Assembly (NCBI RefSeq): GCF_905475395.1 | Contig: NC_058337.1 | Span: 112,400,368 to 112,464,367, forward strand | Length of the DNA stretch: 64,000 nt | Origin: Chrysoperla carnea | Taxonomy: Eukaryota > Arthropoda > Insecta > Neuroptera > Chrysopidae | Direction of reading: 5' to 3' | In this document: positions 35,111 to 48,037 of the stretch, piece by piece | Numbering within the stretch: position 1 is the first letter of the stretch | Layout of the letters: every line of letters starts with the position of its first letter | The notes under the pieces: model-generated | The model's database searches: none | Seen by the model: the letters and a program-made list of their open reading frames with translations, nothing else | What the model was told of the DNA's origin: nothing | Translations under genes and position numbers: made by a program

Positions 35111-36144
35111 AGGTTTTGTATATGCATGTTGGTGTTGGCGCAGGGAAATTAGCAAATTTTTTAAAATTGACTTTATATTTTTGCAATTGAATCTAATCAT
35201 AAATTGACGTTTAATAATCGAACAGTCGGGAAAAAAATGTAATCTCACTTTGTATGCCAACTAGTATCCATGTATCATTACTGTAGGCATTAAAAAAACT
35301 CAAAATGAATAGGTACTTGCTACAATATGATTGTATAGTAATAATATTTTTCATCTATCTAGACCGTGAGCCCATAAAGAAGCAAAATTTTCATGATTAT
35401 TTTTGTTTGCTTTTTTTTTTTAAGATTGATAAATTTAAGTGAGGTAATAAAGAAAATTTAATATTTAATCGTGGTTCGTGTTTCGAATTCAATGGAAAAT
35501 GAGTTTTTCTTTGTTTTTTCTTTACTGCACATGGTAAGAGATATGCATTGGCAATAAGTACGCTGGAGGCGGACGGAGGATAAAAAAATCTTAGAAATAG
35601 AAATCGCGATTTCCATAAATTCGTCACACCAGCCACGATCAAAAATTAATTTATTTAAATAGGTAACAAACTAATCTTTATTCGTTGTGTGCAAACTAGA
35701 TGGAAAGCTGAATCGATCGAAGCGCTGCTCTCTTATGATAATTGCAATAAATCAAGGTTTATTTAAAATATGACAATTTTCAATTGTTTACTTGTAATTT
35801 GTATAGCAAATAAAATAAAAATTATTTAATAAAAACAACTTATTGAACTTGTTGCAGTAGAAATTGTGATAATAAAAAGCGAAATTGCATAAATAATATT
35901 TTTTAAATCAAAATTAAAATAATAATTTATTTAAATTTGTTAGAAAATAGTATTACATTTTCAATGTAAACACTATGGACTTATATGTCCACCCAGAAAA
36001 TTAAATGAATAAAGTAGTGTGTCAGTGTCTCGTTACTATGGAAACTCCTGAAATAAAACTCATACGCGGTGCGAATAAATAGCAGACAAAAAATAGAAAT
36101 TTCGTTTCATCTTGGACTCACGATCTAATAAGCCTATAATATTA
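35111..36144. other. Intergenic, no gene recognised
   Basis: A minus-strand open frame at 35397-35642 (81 codons) has no recognisable motif and lies in AT-rich DNA. I regard it as chance. Confidence 0.4.
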
Positions 36145-36628
36145 TATACTAGCTGTGAACTACCCGCTTTGCTGGGCAACATCCCCACTTGCACCCCTTC
36201 CTCCACATTTCCTTGCGTGGGATAACAGTTTTGTAATGTACACGTCATGCTCTTTTATTTGATACCCCACTTAGGTATATTTGTAAATATTCGATAATTC
36301 CTTCCCACTTTCTCGCTACACCTTTCTACCCTCCGAAGGTTAAAAGTAGATAAAAACAATAGATCTTTGAAGCTGGTTGTATATCGTGTCAATATTTGAG
36401 CTTAATCGATGCACAACTTTTTAGTTTTTGAAGCATATCCCTTTCAACCCCTATTTCAACACATTACTCTACTATAATATGGATGTATTATACATAAAAA
36501 CCTTCCTCTTGAATCACTCTATCTATTAAAAACCGCATCAAAATCCGTTGCGTAGTTTCAAAGATTTAAGCGTACAAAGGGACATAGGGACAGAAAAAGC
36601 GACTTTGTTTTATAATATGTAGTGATTT
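36145..36628 (+). repeat. Dispersed TATACTAGCTGTG repeat
   Basis: The 5' end TATACTAGCTGTG is followed by CTACCCGCTTTGCTGGGC, and the 3' end reads CCGTTGCGTAGTTTCAAAGA, then GCGACTTTGTTTTATAATAT. These terminal phrases recur in interspersed non-coding repeats of many insects. There is no coding capacity. Related 5' phrases (CCCGCCCGCTT) begin the repeats near 41713 and 48938. Confidence 0.6.
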
Positions 36629-38429
36629 AAAAGAGAAGGTGTTAGTGTAAATGACCAAACCAATAATCATCTCTTCACCTATTTATATTTCACATCCTAT
36701 TCTTCGCGCATTATATTGTATATTATTATATTCACTATAATCTATATCGTATCGATACTATATTATAAGCAAGCACATATTGTATTGAGAATCAAATGTA
36801 TATTATGGTATTTATAATAAGAGGCCGGTATTGATCATAGCACATCATTGGTAACATAAACTTATTCAATATTATTAATAGAGAATCCATCAATACAAAT
36901 CTTGTTAAAACTAATGCTTGTGTTAGATGAATTTCTTAAAAATATTGATCTTCGTTCTAAATAAAATCGTAGCTTTTTTTGTGCACATAATCTATATAAA
37001 AACTAATAAATTAGCAACAGGCTTTTTAATTTGTTCGAATTTTGATTTGAGGCTTTTTAATTTTTTCGAAGCCAGTGAAGTTTTATGTCGAAGATCTGTG
37101 AAGATCTTTTCTATAAAGAAATAAAAACTTGAGGCGCTCATCATAAAAATATTAAAATATTTTGTAAATTGGAGTCACCATTTCCTATTTGTTGCACCAT
37201 ACAGGTGAAAAGCTATAGGGGGGGGGAGAGAAATTTTCGTTTACTTTTTGTGCAATAATATCCTTACTTAATAGATTTCTTACTTATTTATCGCGTTCCC
37301 TCCCTGTCGCGATAGGAATCAACTTTTTATTTTTCAACGTTTGTTATAAAATATATAATTTTCAAACCATCAAATGAATGAAATTGCAGGCTTTTATGGT
37401 TAATTTCAATAATCCTTACCAGATTGAGAATCTTCTTCATATTATTTGAACTTTTAAAGCTTTATCGTATGAATCCAGCTTTCAAGTATTATCCATACGT
37501 AACTTACACTCATAGAGTATATCGGTAGTAGGTAAAGTTGGCATTTTTTGGAATTTTGTTATGATTAGTTTATTATCTTGAAATTTTGATAGTATTCTCA
37601 ATGAAACCATGGCAATGGGGTAAGGAACCCATCGAAAAGAAACTGGTTCTCACCGAGATCCTACGACACTTTTTGCTCTTTTTATTTAATCTTACTATAA
37701 TTGTTTTTTAAAGATACAACCATTTTCTTGAAATTGACGACCGCATCCTTAAAGGCAACATTTTTTTAAATCATGTAAGAATCTTGCAGTTCGATCTTGC
37801 TCTAATCAAGCTTTGCACACATAGTCTTTGTAATGGTTTTGCTACGGCAAGTGTCGTCTTGGTTTTGATTTTACACGTTTTGAGAGATCAAGACCAAGAT
37901 TCAATTTACCTATTACTTGTTATTTAACTTTTTTTTGAATGTCTATATAAATTGTAAACAAATTGTGAGAGATTACTATCTGTGAAAATGATGTAGGAAA
38001 ACATGCCATATTTACCCGCAACTTGTATAATATATTTATAATATATGATTTAAAAAACAACAATTTTGAATTATAATTCTTATTAAATATGTTTTAATGA
38101 CTATATAAACATACCTTTACACCTCTAAATAAAAAAACTGTACCTATAGGTACTTATATGATATGAAAATCATATACTTATTATTATTATAGTACCTATG
38201 TAGGTACTATATAATAATTTATAATCAAAAAAATATGCAAGGTATCAATTTAACACATACTGGTTTATTGATCCATGATCCAAGATATCATCTGTCTATA
38301 ACATTATAGGTTTGAGGTATTACCTATAAAATACTAACAGAGAGTATTGCTATTGATCTACGCGCTAAATAAAACGGTCCATATAATGGGTGTCAAAATA
38401 ACACTAAGAAATATATTTGTAATCTCAAT
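36629..38429. other. Intergenic, no gene recognised
   Basis: AT-rich. It includes the 18-bp near-perfect palindrome AGTACCTATGTAGGTACT at 38191-38208 and a G run near 37210. The plus-strand frame at 36927-37124 contains two copies of a GAGGCTTTTTAATTT-like word and is probably not coding. Confidence 0.4.
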
Positions 38430-38690
38430 GAAATTGGTTTTATTGGAAAGAAAATTTTATGCCATCAATATTTAATTATGATATCGGTTATGTGACTGCG
38501 TGTCGATGGCACAATCTGGATTTTCAATTTTCACACACTTTTCGCTGTAACTTGCCGATGTTGTATTTCAAGTATTCAACTGCATCTGGTTTATCAGCCT
38601 AAATAAGTGACTTTACATATCTCCAAAGAGAATAATCTAATAAGAGTTAGATCGCACGATTTTGGAGGGCAATTAAAAAATCCATCACGT
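38430..38690 (-). pseudogene. Decayed mariner/Tc-type transposase C-terminus
   Basis: On the minus strand from about 38680 the frame gives PPKSCDLTLIRLFSLEICK, matching the PPRSCDLTPLDxFLWGYVK block before the last catalytic acid in insect IS630/mariner-type transposases. After a frameshift it continues DKPDAVEYLKYNIGKLQ, an EN-KSRL segment and a HITDII end, which match the usual DKP..I..L..NI, NW..RL and GGH...IIF series. Stops and shifts make it non-functional, and the N-terminal DNA-binding part is missing. Confidence 0.7.
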
Positions 38691-38695
38691 GAAAT

Positions 38696-38890
38696 TAATT
38701 TGACTACAAACTTGAAAAATGTTATTCAAATTTATTAGAATTACATATTTCTTATCAAAATTGGATATAATTAGTATTTATAAGAGTAAAAGGAAAATTT
38801 TTGGGATTTTGAGGACGTTATGAAGGATTTTTTTGATAACTTGAATGTAATTTTTTTTAATCCCCATAATTTTAGGCCAAACAAATTTAA
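38696..38890 (+). repeat. Diverged monomer of the ~317-bp repeat (family B)
   Basis: It shares ATTAGAATTACATA, CAAAATTGGATA, a TTTGAGGACGTTATGAAG core and TTAGGCCAAAC with the units at 28342-29010, in the same orientation. Confidence 0.45.
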
Positions 38891-39869
38891 ATTTGAAAGC
38901 CGTAAACTAATTCAACTATATTAGGAAACAAATGTGCCTAATTTACATAATTTAAAAATCCATATCGCAAAATAGCAAACCCTTTGACGATAAGTGTATT
39001 TTATTTAAAATTTTATATTTTTATCCAGGTTTTTAACGATTGAGACTTCACATAATAACTACTTTATAGCATTTAGTTGTGATGTTATACATGGGTAGAA
39101 GCTCGCGTCAAACTATAATCCCTTCTTTTAGGTCGGAGTAAAAAACGTAGATAGTTTGTCGTAAAACAAATTAGATGATATATGGACCGTCATTTTAATA
39201 TCTTTTGAATTAATAATATTAAGATTCTTGTTTTTAAAAATTTTATAATTGAAGTATACGGCTCTTAAAGAAATATTAAGAAGATCGAAGGTATGATAAA
39301 AACGTATATAACTCATAAAATTATTGGATATTGGTGTTTGTCGAATGTATCGATTGATCGGTGTTCATCTAATACATCATTATACGTAAACTAATATTTA
39401 TTTATTAAAAAAAATATTTTAATTTATCATAATATAAAACTTTAATTTATTTGAAATATTATTTATTAATGTTAATAGAAACTATTGACAATGTCATTTA
39501 TTTACATTTTGGCTTTCTGTCTTCTATTCTTTCGAAATGTAATTAATTTGAACTCTCTGAAGCTCATAACTCGAGAACTGTATGTAGTTCGGATAACTTT
39601 TAAATCAAATTGACCGAAAACAAAATTTTCATAAAAACTGGTGAAAGTTTCTATCGAATGTTTACGATTCTCTTAAGAGAAACAAACTCCTTCGGAAAAA
39701 TGCAAGAAAAAATTCTGCCTTCAATTTTAATGAAAATACAAAAATAATGAAAATCAGATTAATTTGATCGTATTGTCTAATATGGTGTCAGTTCTTTGAT
39801 TTTACAATTTGATTCATTAATATTGTCCATTTGCGTTGAATTTAAAATATCATGGATGTTTCGAAGCGA

Positions 39870-40120
39870 CTAGAAGATTTTACAAATAGTCCTGTATGTG
39901 ATTCATAAGAAAACCTATTTTCTTTTTTCTTAGTATAATAAAAACTTGTAGCCCTAAAAAAGGAAATTTTGTATTTTTTATTTAAAACTAAAAAACGTAT
40001 GTATATTAATTATGATGAAGGCGATGGGAAAATCAGATCTTACTTACCATAAAATCATTTCATCTCAATCGAAAACTTAGGAGTGGGTCAAAATAAACTT
40101 GTAAGATTTTATTACAAATA
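39870..40120 (+). repeat. Repeat family D, partial copy
   Basis: ACAAATAGTCCTGTATGTGA, AAAACTTGTAGCCCT, TGATGAAGGCGATGGGAAAA and CTCAATCGAAAAC follow the same order as a longer copy at 52140-52600. Confidence 0.5.
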
Positions 40121-41712
40121 ACGGACAGGTCAAATTAAAAAAAGTTCTAAAAAAAGACGCTATACGTGCTTCTTTTTTCGATTTCGAGATGATTTCAACA
40201 AAGTACCTTAAATTTTAAATCTTTATTGTAATATATTAGCTAAATGTTCCGCTCTTGTTGAAAGTTGAAACTACTTCTAATTAAACTAGAAATTATGACT
40301 TTAATAATGAAATTATTTTCTGAATTATAATAAAATTAAATTTAAATTATTACTTAATTTTTTTATTTGCATAGAACACCTGGTATCAAATGAAAACAAA
40401 TCCAGTTATTAATGCTAATTATCAATACTTAAATTTTATATCTAGTTTTTTCATCTATCTACAATTTACGTTTCCGTAGTAAATAGTTTGTGACTATTTT
40501 TTTGATTTGAAAAATTCTGGTCATACTTTTGAATGCGCTAACTTTTTTTAATTTACATCCACATAATATTAGTTAGTATATCGCATTTTATTAGTTATAA
40601 TTATACATGTAATGGTGAAGATTTTTGAAGCGTAAACTATATTATTAATAATTTATTTCGAATTCCAACCTCATTAATTTATTTTATGAAATATAAAAAA
40701 AAATATTTTAAGTCTAGCAATAATAATTATATTATTATTATACCTGGATTATAAAATAATTTTTACATATTTATTAAACATAATTATATTTTTGCATTTT
40801 ATTGCGAAAAAAAAAATTTTTTTTTTGGATATCATATAAAGAGGATTCTAGTTATGATCGTATGAAACTATTTTCTTGTAATCGTCGAAGGTTACTACGT
40901 TAAGATGTGTTTTATTATCTCCCTTAGCAATGGCACTTTCCCTTAGCAATGTACTTTGTGTGTGCCTTGAAAGGAAATTTTTTCTTTTACCTTTTTTGGA
41001 GGTTTTTTACCCTTAGAATTTAAGGACAATTTTTGTTAAACCCATGATTTATACCCACTAAAATTATATAGTAATGTAATTGAGATTTTACCATACTTTA
41101 AGTGCCAAATTTATGGAAATAGTATTTTATCATTTGCGTGTTTGTCGATAATTTCTTATCTGCCATATATGTTAAAAAAAAGTTGAAAAGGTTGAATAAT
41201 TTTTTTTATTATACTCCCGTTTTGTAATCTTTTAAAAATTGAAAAGTTTAAAAATACAATTAAAACGATCGGTCCAGAACTACAATAAAATTTCTAACTA
41301 ATATCGAGAACTTACAATAAAATTTCTAACTAATATTCAAAACTTTGAAAAACAAAAAAATACCCATATTTTTTTTGATAATTTATCAAAGGAAAATTGT
41401 ACAAAGTTCGTGAACGTGAATTCAAATAAAAATAGGCAAATAAATCAATGAAAATTGTTTGATATCTTGTAAAAAGTTCGTGAATTCACATACGCCAACT
41501 GTCCTATACAACAAACTTTATGGTGGAAAATAGAATTAAAAACTTATTAATCAAATAAAATTATGGTAGAATCGACTTGAAGAACCTAAAAAAATATAAT
41601 AGAAATATGGTTTTGTAAACTAAAACGAAGGACCTCACACGATTGCAATTTAGTTGGAAAGATGGATGGTAAAGAACTAGTTTGTTACAATTTATTTTCT
41701 AACAATCTTGAT
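40121..41712. other. Intergenic, no gene recognised
   Basis: Very AT-rich. A short internal duplication occurs near 41283-41337, where ACAATAAAATTTCTAACTAA appears twice. Confidence 0.4.
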
Positions 41713-42113
41713 TCCCGCCCGCTTGACCGGGCTTAAAAGTAGAGTTGATCTCACTTATCCCCCTTCCGAAACACTATCCTCAGTTTTAAATTTTGTTAAA
41801 TATAAAATAGTCATAATTTATTGAGTATATTAGAAAAGATGGCCATGAGTTGTTTGGGTTTTACTATTTTACATTTTTACAGAAATATTTAATTTATGGT
41901 TCAAAATGATGATCATAGATGGAGCAGTAAAATGTCAGATTAAATTTAATTTCTTTTAAATATGTCTTTTTAAATTATAGCTCATGTGTTAATCCGATGT
42001 ATGAGCTATATTGTTATAAAGTTTCATTTAAATTCTTTCGGAAGTTTTTGCGTGGAAGCGTAACAAACAAACAAACAAACATCCTTACTTTCACATTTAT
42101 AATATATAAGGAT
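41713..42113 (+). repeat. Dispersed CCCGCCCGCTT...GCGTAACAAAC repeat
   Basis: It begins CCCGCCCGCTTGACCGGGC and ends with AAAGTTTCATTTAAATTC, GGAAGTTTTTGCGTGGAAG, a (CAAA)n run and CACATTTATAATATATAAGG. The end phrase is a widespread insect interspersed-repeat 3' end. No coding capacity. Confidence 0.6.
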
Positions 42114-43138
42114 ATTTACTTCATTTTTCTTTTAAGCTTTCTTGTATTTCCAAAAGTCTTTTTCTCGAATTTGTATAATAATTTTTAAGTTATTAATTTG
42201 TAAAAAGTGTACTTTAGTCAAGATAATATCGACAGAGAAGGACAATCTGTATTAAATTGATTGGATTATATAGATTGAAAGCAATAAATTCAATAGCTAT
42301 ATTTTTATAATAAAATAATTGAATAAAAAAAAAATCTTTAATTATAATTACAGACATGAAAAGGAAGTTATAACACCTGATTGGTTATAATTATTTGTTA
42401 TTTTATGAACATAAGACGTACCTATATATGGTATTTTTATTTATTGAATATAAGAATTATTATTAATACTTATATAGGTTCGATACATGTAACGTGCGAA
42501 CACGACTTTATTGAGAGTCATCTTAGAATATGGTTGACCGTAAATGTAGCCTTTTTAATCCATATTCAATTCAATATAAAGAGTCGAGCTTGATAAACTA
42601 TTGGATTATCAAACAGCGCAGTGAAGAATGGGTATGAAATAAAATTCTATTTATAAACTGATACTAAGCCTACGAGCCAACTTATTATAAGGGGAAAAGG
42701 GGTTGCAGCAAATGGAATATTTCACCTCAAAAATGTAAATAAATATTGAGACAAATATGTTCGATAATCATATTAACTTGAAATACGAACTTTACTGAAT
42801 TAACATTTTCCCAAACTAAGGTAAAAACAGAGTTTGAACTGGCGTCTATTGGGAAAACCCTCAATGAAGTTTAGCAGTTAATATCATGGAAGTCATAAGC
42901 AGACTAAAATTTTTAAAGCAAACAGCAGTGGTTTGTAGAATTATCAGACCATTAAAAGATATTTTTTTGTTTACATTCATACATTTAAACAGTATAGTTG
43001 TAAGTTACTATTGTTTCTTGATATTCATCTATTTATCCAACAACTGTTGAATCCCAGTTTAATCCTTTTATCGTAGTTCTATTTAAAAGATGATTTCCAT
43101 ATTAAATAATTTTTACTTACTCAGTTGATTTTCATTTG
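42114..43138. other. Intergenic, no gene recognised
   Basis: No coding region or clear repeat recognised. Confidence 0.35.
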
Positions 43139-43187
43139 CGTTTTCATCACCCAAGAGGCTCGGGTTCGATTCCCGGTATCGGAACCA
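43139..43187 (+). pseudogene. tRNA-Glu 3' half with CCA end
   Basis: The T arm is intact: TCGGG, loop TTCGATT, CCCGG (43160-43176), followed by TATCGGA, discriminator A and CCA (43185-43187). Upstream, TTTTCATCACCCAAGAGGC resembles the anticodon loop (TTC anticodon) and variable region of tRNA-Glu with a few changes. The 5' half (D arm and 5' acceptor strand) is absent. CCA is added after transcription in eukaryotes, so its presence suggests a reverse-transcribed fragment of a mature tRNA. A SINE head fragment is an alternative. Confidence 0.5.
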
Positions 43188-45599
43188 AAATATGAAGTCT
43201 TGTCTAGAACCTTCTTCTGAAAGTTAGCCTTAGTTAACTTTGTTTTTAACAGTTAGTCTCGTACATAAAAACAATCGCTAGATCTCGAAGTAAATCGAGG
43301 TCCATTTATTAAGAATATAGCACGACTATCGTAGCATTTATTAGGCATTTGAAAACGTGTTGTGGGCACTTTTTTAAAGAGCATAATTGATATTTTTTCG
43401 TATTCAAAAAATTTGTGTAATCGCTAACATCATATTTTGGGATAAATATTAGTATGGTCAAATTTTTAAAATTCGTTTAAAATGTGTTATTTTTCTGATA
43501 GATTTTACTACATGAAAAAAGTGCTCATGTTATGAACTACTTTTTTAATATAATATACCTCAGTATAGCCGCGTATTTGTTAATAACCATCATATAATAT
43601 GCACACATCAGGTTTTAAGTTAAAGAAATTTATTTTTTACATTTAATTAGCATTACGTGCAAATTACAAAATGTAACACCTGGATCAATATTTTAGGTTT
43701 TCCTGGTGTAATAATAATTAGTTAAAAAATAAATAAACATTTCCGTTTGTTTCAGTGCCTCCGTAATTCTTGAAGACTATTCCATGTTGAATAACTAAAC
43801 TTGAAGTTATCATTCGTGCTGAATACTTGGATTTAGATTCTACTACAAAAGGTAGTATGTATACCAATGTAATTTTGGAAAACGATCTAAACTACAAGCA
43901 GCTTTCTGAAAAATGCGCTTTATCATTTGGATTACCTAAGAACTAAGTTATTATATTTTTGAGTTGTTGCTAATAATTCTAAAAAGTGTACGCTTACTTT
44001 ATATCTGATTATTCCTTGAGCTTCAACACAAAAGTGAATAAAAGTTGATGATACATCTAGACCTAGATTTATTTTATGAAAGGCCCAAATATATCATGAT
44101 TTCAACTTCTGTTTTCGTAGTCATTGTTTGTATATAATAATTATAATTTCCTGAATGTTTAAATTTTTTTGTACCTGAATCAATTTTTCCGGCCTGGTGC
44201 CTTGGGTCGGTTTTGTTTAATTTTTATACATTTCGTCTTGAAATATAAAACTCGCTTCGTTTTTGTGATAAACAATAAATTGTAATAACTACTTGTTGTG
44301 AATGAGTAACTGTTTGTAATTAAGAAATAATAAAAAATATATCAATTTAAAACCTAAACTGATTTATTGAATTTAATTGTGGAAAAATGTTGAATACATC
44401 AAAGGTATAAACAAATTCTTTTAATATAATTAGAATTGATATACTGATTACGTATTTTATTTGCATACAGATCCGCATTTGATTACGAGTTTCGATTCCA
44501 ATTTACTGTATGTTATATGCACCATAAATGTTCTCTTAAACCAAAAACTTTTTATCTTGATTCAAATTTTTCAGGCCAGAAAATTTTAATCTCTTAAAAC
44601 ATGATATTGCTATCAAAAACATATCTGCTTATAACACTCATCAAAATCATTTTATAGTTTTGCCCTAACCAATTTGGTAAGGCTTTTTGTGTATCATTTT
44701 TATGTTCAAATTTGAGCTTTTTAAAATTTTTTGCTTATATTTCAAGCTTTTTTCGTCCCAAGAAATAGACTATTGTTGCAACTTGAAACTTCATTCAAAA
44801 GAATTATCGTTCAAATGTCAACTACAGTTCCTTTTTTAAGGTTTGAATTTTTTTGTAGTTTTTTCAATATTAGGGACCCTTAGTTCAATAATAAAATAAA
44901 ATTCATACGATTTGAGATCATAACACTATTTTAATTCAGCTTATCTGCTGACTATTTGACTAGTTGACTATTAAAGAAGAACCAAAGATCAATATTCAAC
45001 CAGAAATTTTGAGGTTCAAATGGAAGCATATAAAAGGAATTGTGACATTCGTACAATATTATTTTTCATATATCTTTAATTTTCAATAAAAATTTGCAAT
45101 TTTCTATTTTCAAAGTAACTCTTCTTTCAACAAATGCCTCGTATTTCTTATATTAAAAAAATGAAGATTTTAGTACAAAAACTAGTTTTTCTCGCCCTCT
45201 AAGCAGTTATTACGCTTATTAATTACACGCCCATGTAGAAATACAACCCTGAATAAAAACAAACAGCTGAATATGAAATATCATAATATTTACAGGTAAT
45301 GAAATCCCTATTAATTAAATACTGATTCCTATATTATTTCAATTATTTACTACTTTACTAACAAAAAATAAATAGATCAGATTTATTTTATACTAGCTAA
45401 TTGATTCCAGATTTTAATTATTCATAATTATATTGATATTCAATCAAAATATCAGTAAACAATCAATAATCAATCAATATATTTATGTTCAATAGTAATT
45501 ATCGATCAACTTGAAAGTAAATTTGATTTTTGTGTTATTATTAAGTAAAAAAGTACAAGAAATCAATTGTAAATAACCTGAAATTACAAGATTATAGGA
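43188..45599. other. Intergenic, no gene recognised
   Basis: AT-rich, no open exon chain. Short poly-purine and poly-pyrimidine tracts only. Confidence 0.35.
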
Positions 45600-45860
45600 C
45601 TTCCGTAAAGTTACGGCGGTGTGGCGGTGTCTTTCAATGAAAATTAAAAACTACAACTACAGAACCCTAAACTTTCGCTTAAAACATAGCTAAGAACATA
45701 TTCGATCAAATTGCTTATTAGCTACGATACCACAGGCAGGTACACAGATACACGGATATCCCATGCACAGATATACAGACACAATCAACTTATAACGATG
45801 CCGTAGCTTTACGTATTCTTTCAATGAAAATTAAAAGCTTTCATTGAAAATTAGATTTAA
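45600..45860 (+). repeat. Dispersed repeat (family A), second locus
   Basis: ACCCTAAACTTTCGC, AACATAGCTAAGAACA, GCTACGATACCACAGGCAG and CAACTTATAAC follow the phrase order of 3950-4300. It is bounded by the direct repeat CTTTCAATGAAAATTAAAA (about 45631 and 45819). Confidence 0.55.
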
Positions 45861-47425
45861 TGAGATGAATATGTGTGGCTACTAAGGATCCAATAATTTC
45901 CTAATATTGGAAAAATCACAAATGATGCTCAGCAGTAAATTTGCTTTACGTCAAATACTTTAAAATGTGGAAAAAGAGGAAAATTTAAAATTATAATAAA
46001 ATAAAATTGACACAAAAATGCCGCGATTAGCTTGCGATAGGAGGCACACTAGAGATTGGAGAAACATAAAGCCACCCTTTGCGATCCATAATTTAAAACA
46101 AGAGTAAAAGTAAGTTTAGTACAAGAAGTAAACGATAATTCTATAAAAGTTCAGTTCCATCGATTTTCATATAAATTTAGTTTCAACGGTGGTTTAACAG
46201 GTCAGGCTTATAGTTTTTTTTTTTTTTTATAATTTCAGTTATTTTCGACTTTGAATTTATTTATACCTATATTCAATTTCGATAACATTGACTGATTTAT
46301 TTAAAAAAACTACTGAAACTATGTATCCAAACTAATTAGTTTGTTACTTAATATTTTGTATTAAAAAGTATCAAATATAACTAAAACTAATTATCGTTAT
46401 TTATTATTTTCAGATTTATTTTTAATTTTTCTTCCATTTTTGAAAATTACACCTTATTTATTATTTACATAATTTCAAAAATTAAATTAGGTATATTTGT
46501 CACATAAATAAACAAAATGAAATAAGTATTCTTGTCAATATTGAAATTTTATTAAAAACTGAATTGTGTTTCATGCGCAAAACAAAAGATGTAGATGGAA
46601 AATGAAAGCAAATTAGCCAATCAGATTCAAGTATTCCATCTTCACAACTGTCAAAACGTAAGACATATGATTGTGCGATAGCTATTCAAGTAAAATCTTT
46701 GTAAATAGATAACATTCTAGTCTATGTGAAACTATTGGTACTTTTCTTTAAAAGATATGATTTCAAATCTTTGATTAGCTACCTTAAGTTGAGGAGCTGA
46801 ATGGAATAAGGGCCTAAGTACCCTTGTACTTCTTTTTGATCCAATTAATAGAAATTTTTTTAGTCCTATTACCTTACCATAAAAGTTTCATTTCGATGCT
46901 AAAATTGAGGGTTGTATAACCACATACAAAAATCTGATCGCGCCTTTCTTTGCACTTTGTGAACTTACGGCTGTATTTCATCCAGCTCCTAAATTATTAT
47001 AAATTGAATTTTAGAAAGGACATTTTAGCCACCCATCTTTGTTTCGATTTAAGCAATTGCAATGTCGATATAGAGAAAAATGGGATTTAAAAACTAAGAC
47101 ATTTATCATTTTACAAAACCCCGTGTACAAAGCCACGGGCATTTACAGCGAGAATGATGAAATAATTTGATTTATGACTTTAAAATTGATCTTGTTGGAA
47201 TTTATTTTTAAGAAAAAAATATGAATATATTTCTGGTAAAAGTATATATATTTTGTGAAAGTTTATTGAAAAATTATAATTATTAATGCAATATCAATGA
47301 TTAATGGTATTTTAATCAAGTACTATCTAGAAAAAAATGTGAGAATTACAAATTATTTCTTTACCAATATTTGCAATATCTGTTCATAATAATCATCCAA
47401 TCGTCTTATTTTTATTAAAACTTAC
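45861..47425. other. Intergenic with a possible small foldback
   Basis: GGAGCTGAATGGAATAAGG near 46794 and the reverse complement of TATTTCATCCAGCTCC near 46975 form an inverted pair about 200 bp apart, possibly a small MITE. No gene recognised. Confidence 0.4.
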
Positions 47426-48037
47426 TATACCATGTATATGAAATATTCCTTAGAAGGTATACTAAGTTTAGTCCCAAGTTTGTAACGCTTAAAAATATTG
47501 ATGCAATGAACAAAATTTTGATATAGGTGTTAATTTCCGGTTGTCTGTCTGTCTGTCGTCAGTCGTTTTCCGCCTGTCCGTCTGTCATCACGTTTACTCA
47601 AAAACGAAAAGAGATATCAAGAGATATGAAATTTTTATAGCGTGCTGAAGACGAAAAACGTGAGGTCGAGTTCGTAAATGAGCAACATAGGTCAATTGGG
47701 TCCGTAGGACTCATCTTGTAAACCGTTAGAGAGAGAACAAAAGTTTAAATGTAAAAAATGTTCCTTATAAAAAACAAAACAACTTTTGTTTGAAACATTT
47801 TTTCGTAAACGTCACTGTTTACTCGAGAGGACGCAAATTAAGAGTAAAAATTCATCTTGACATCTCTTTTCATTTTTGAGTTATCGTGTTGGCAGACAGA
47901 CGGACAGACGAGCAGACAACCGGAAATGGATTAATTGGGTGATTCTATGAACACCTATATCAAAATTAGTTTCGTAGTATCAATATTTTTAAGCGTTTCA
48001 AACTTGGGACTAAACTTAGCATACCTTGCATGGTATA
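47426..48037. mobile_element. Long-TIR foldback element, full copy (family C)
   Basis: The element is bounded by TATACCATG and CATGGTATA. The arms pair over 100 bp or more: the left TACTAAGTTTAGTCCCAAGT, AACGCTTAAAAATATTGATG and ATATAGGTGTT are all found inverted at the right end, followed inward by the CCGGTTGTCTG and CTGTC-rich tracts. The 612-bp element has no coding capacity. TATA at each end would fit a TA target duplication (Tc1/mariner-like), which is inference. Partial copies lie at 27457 and 34909. Confidence 0.8.
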
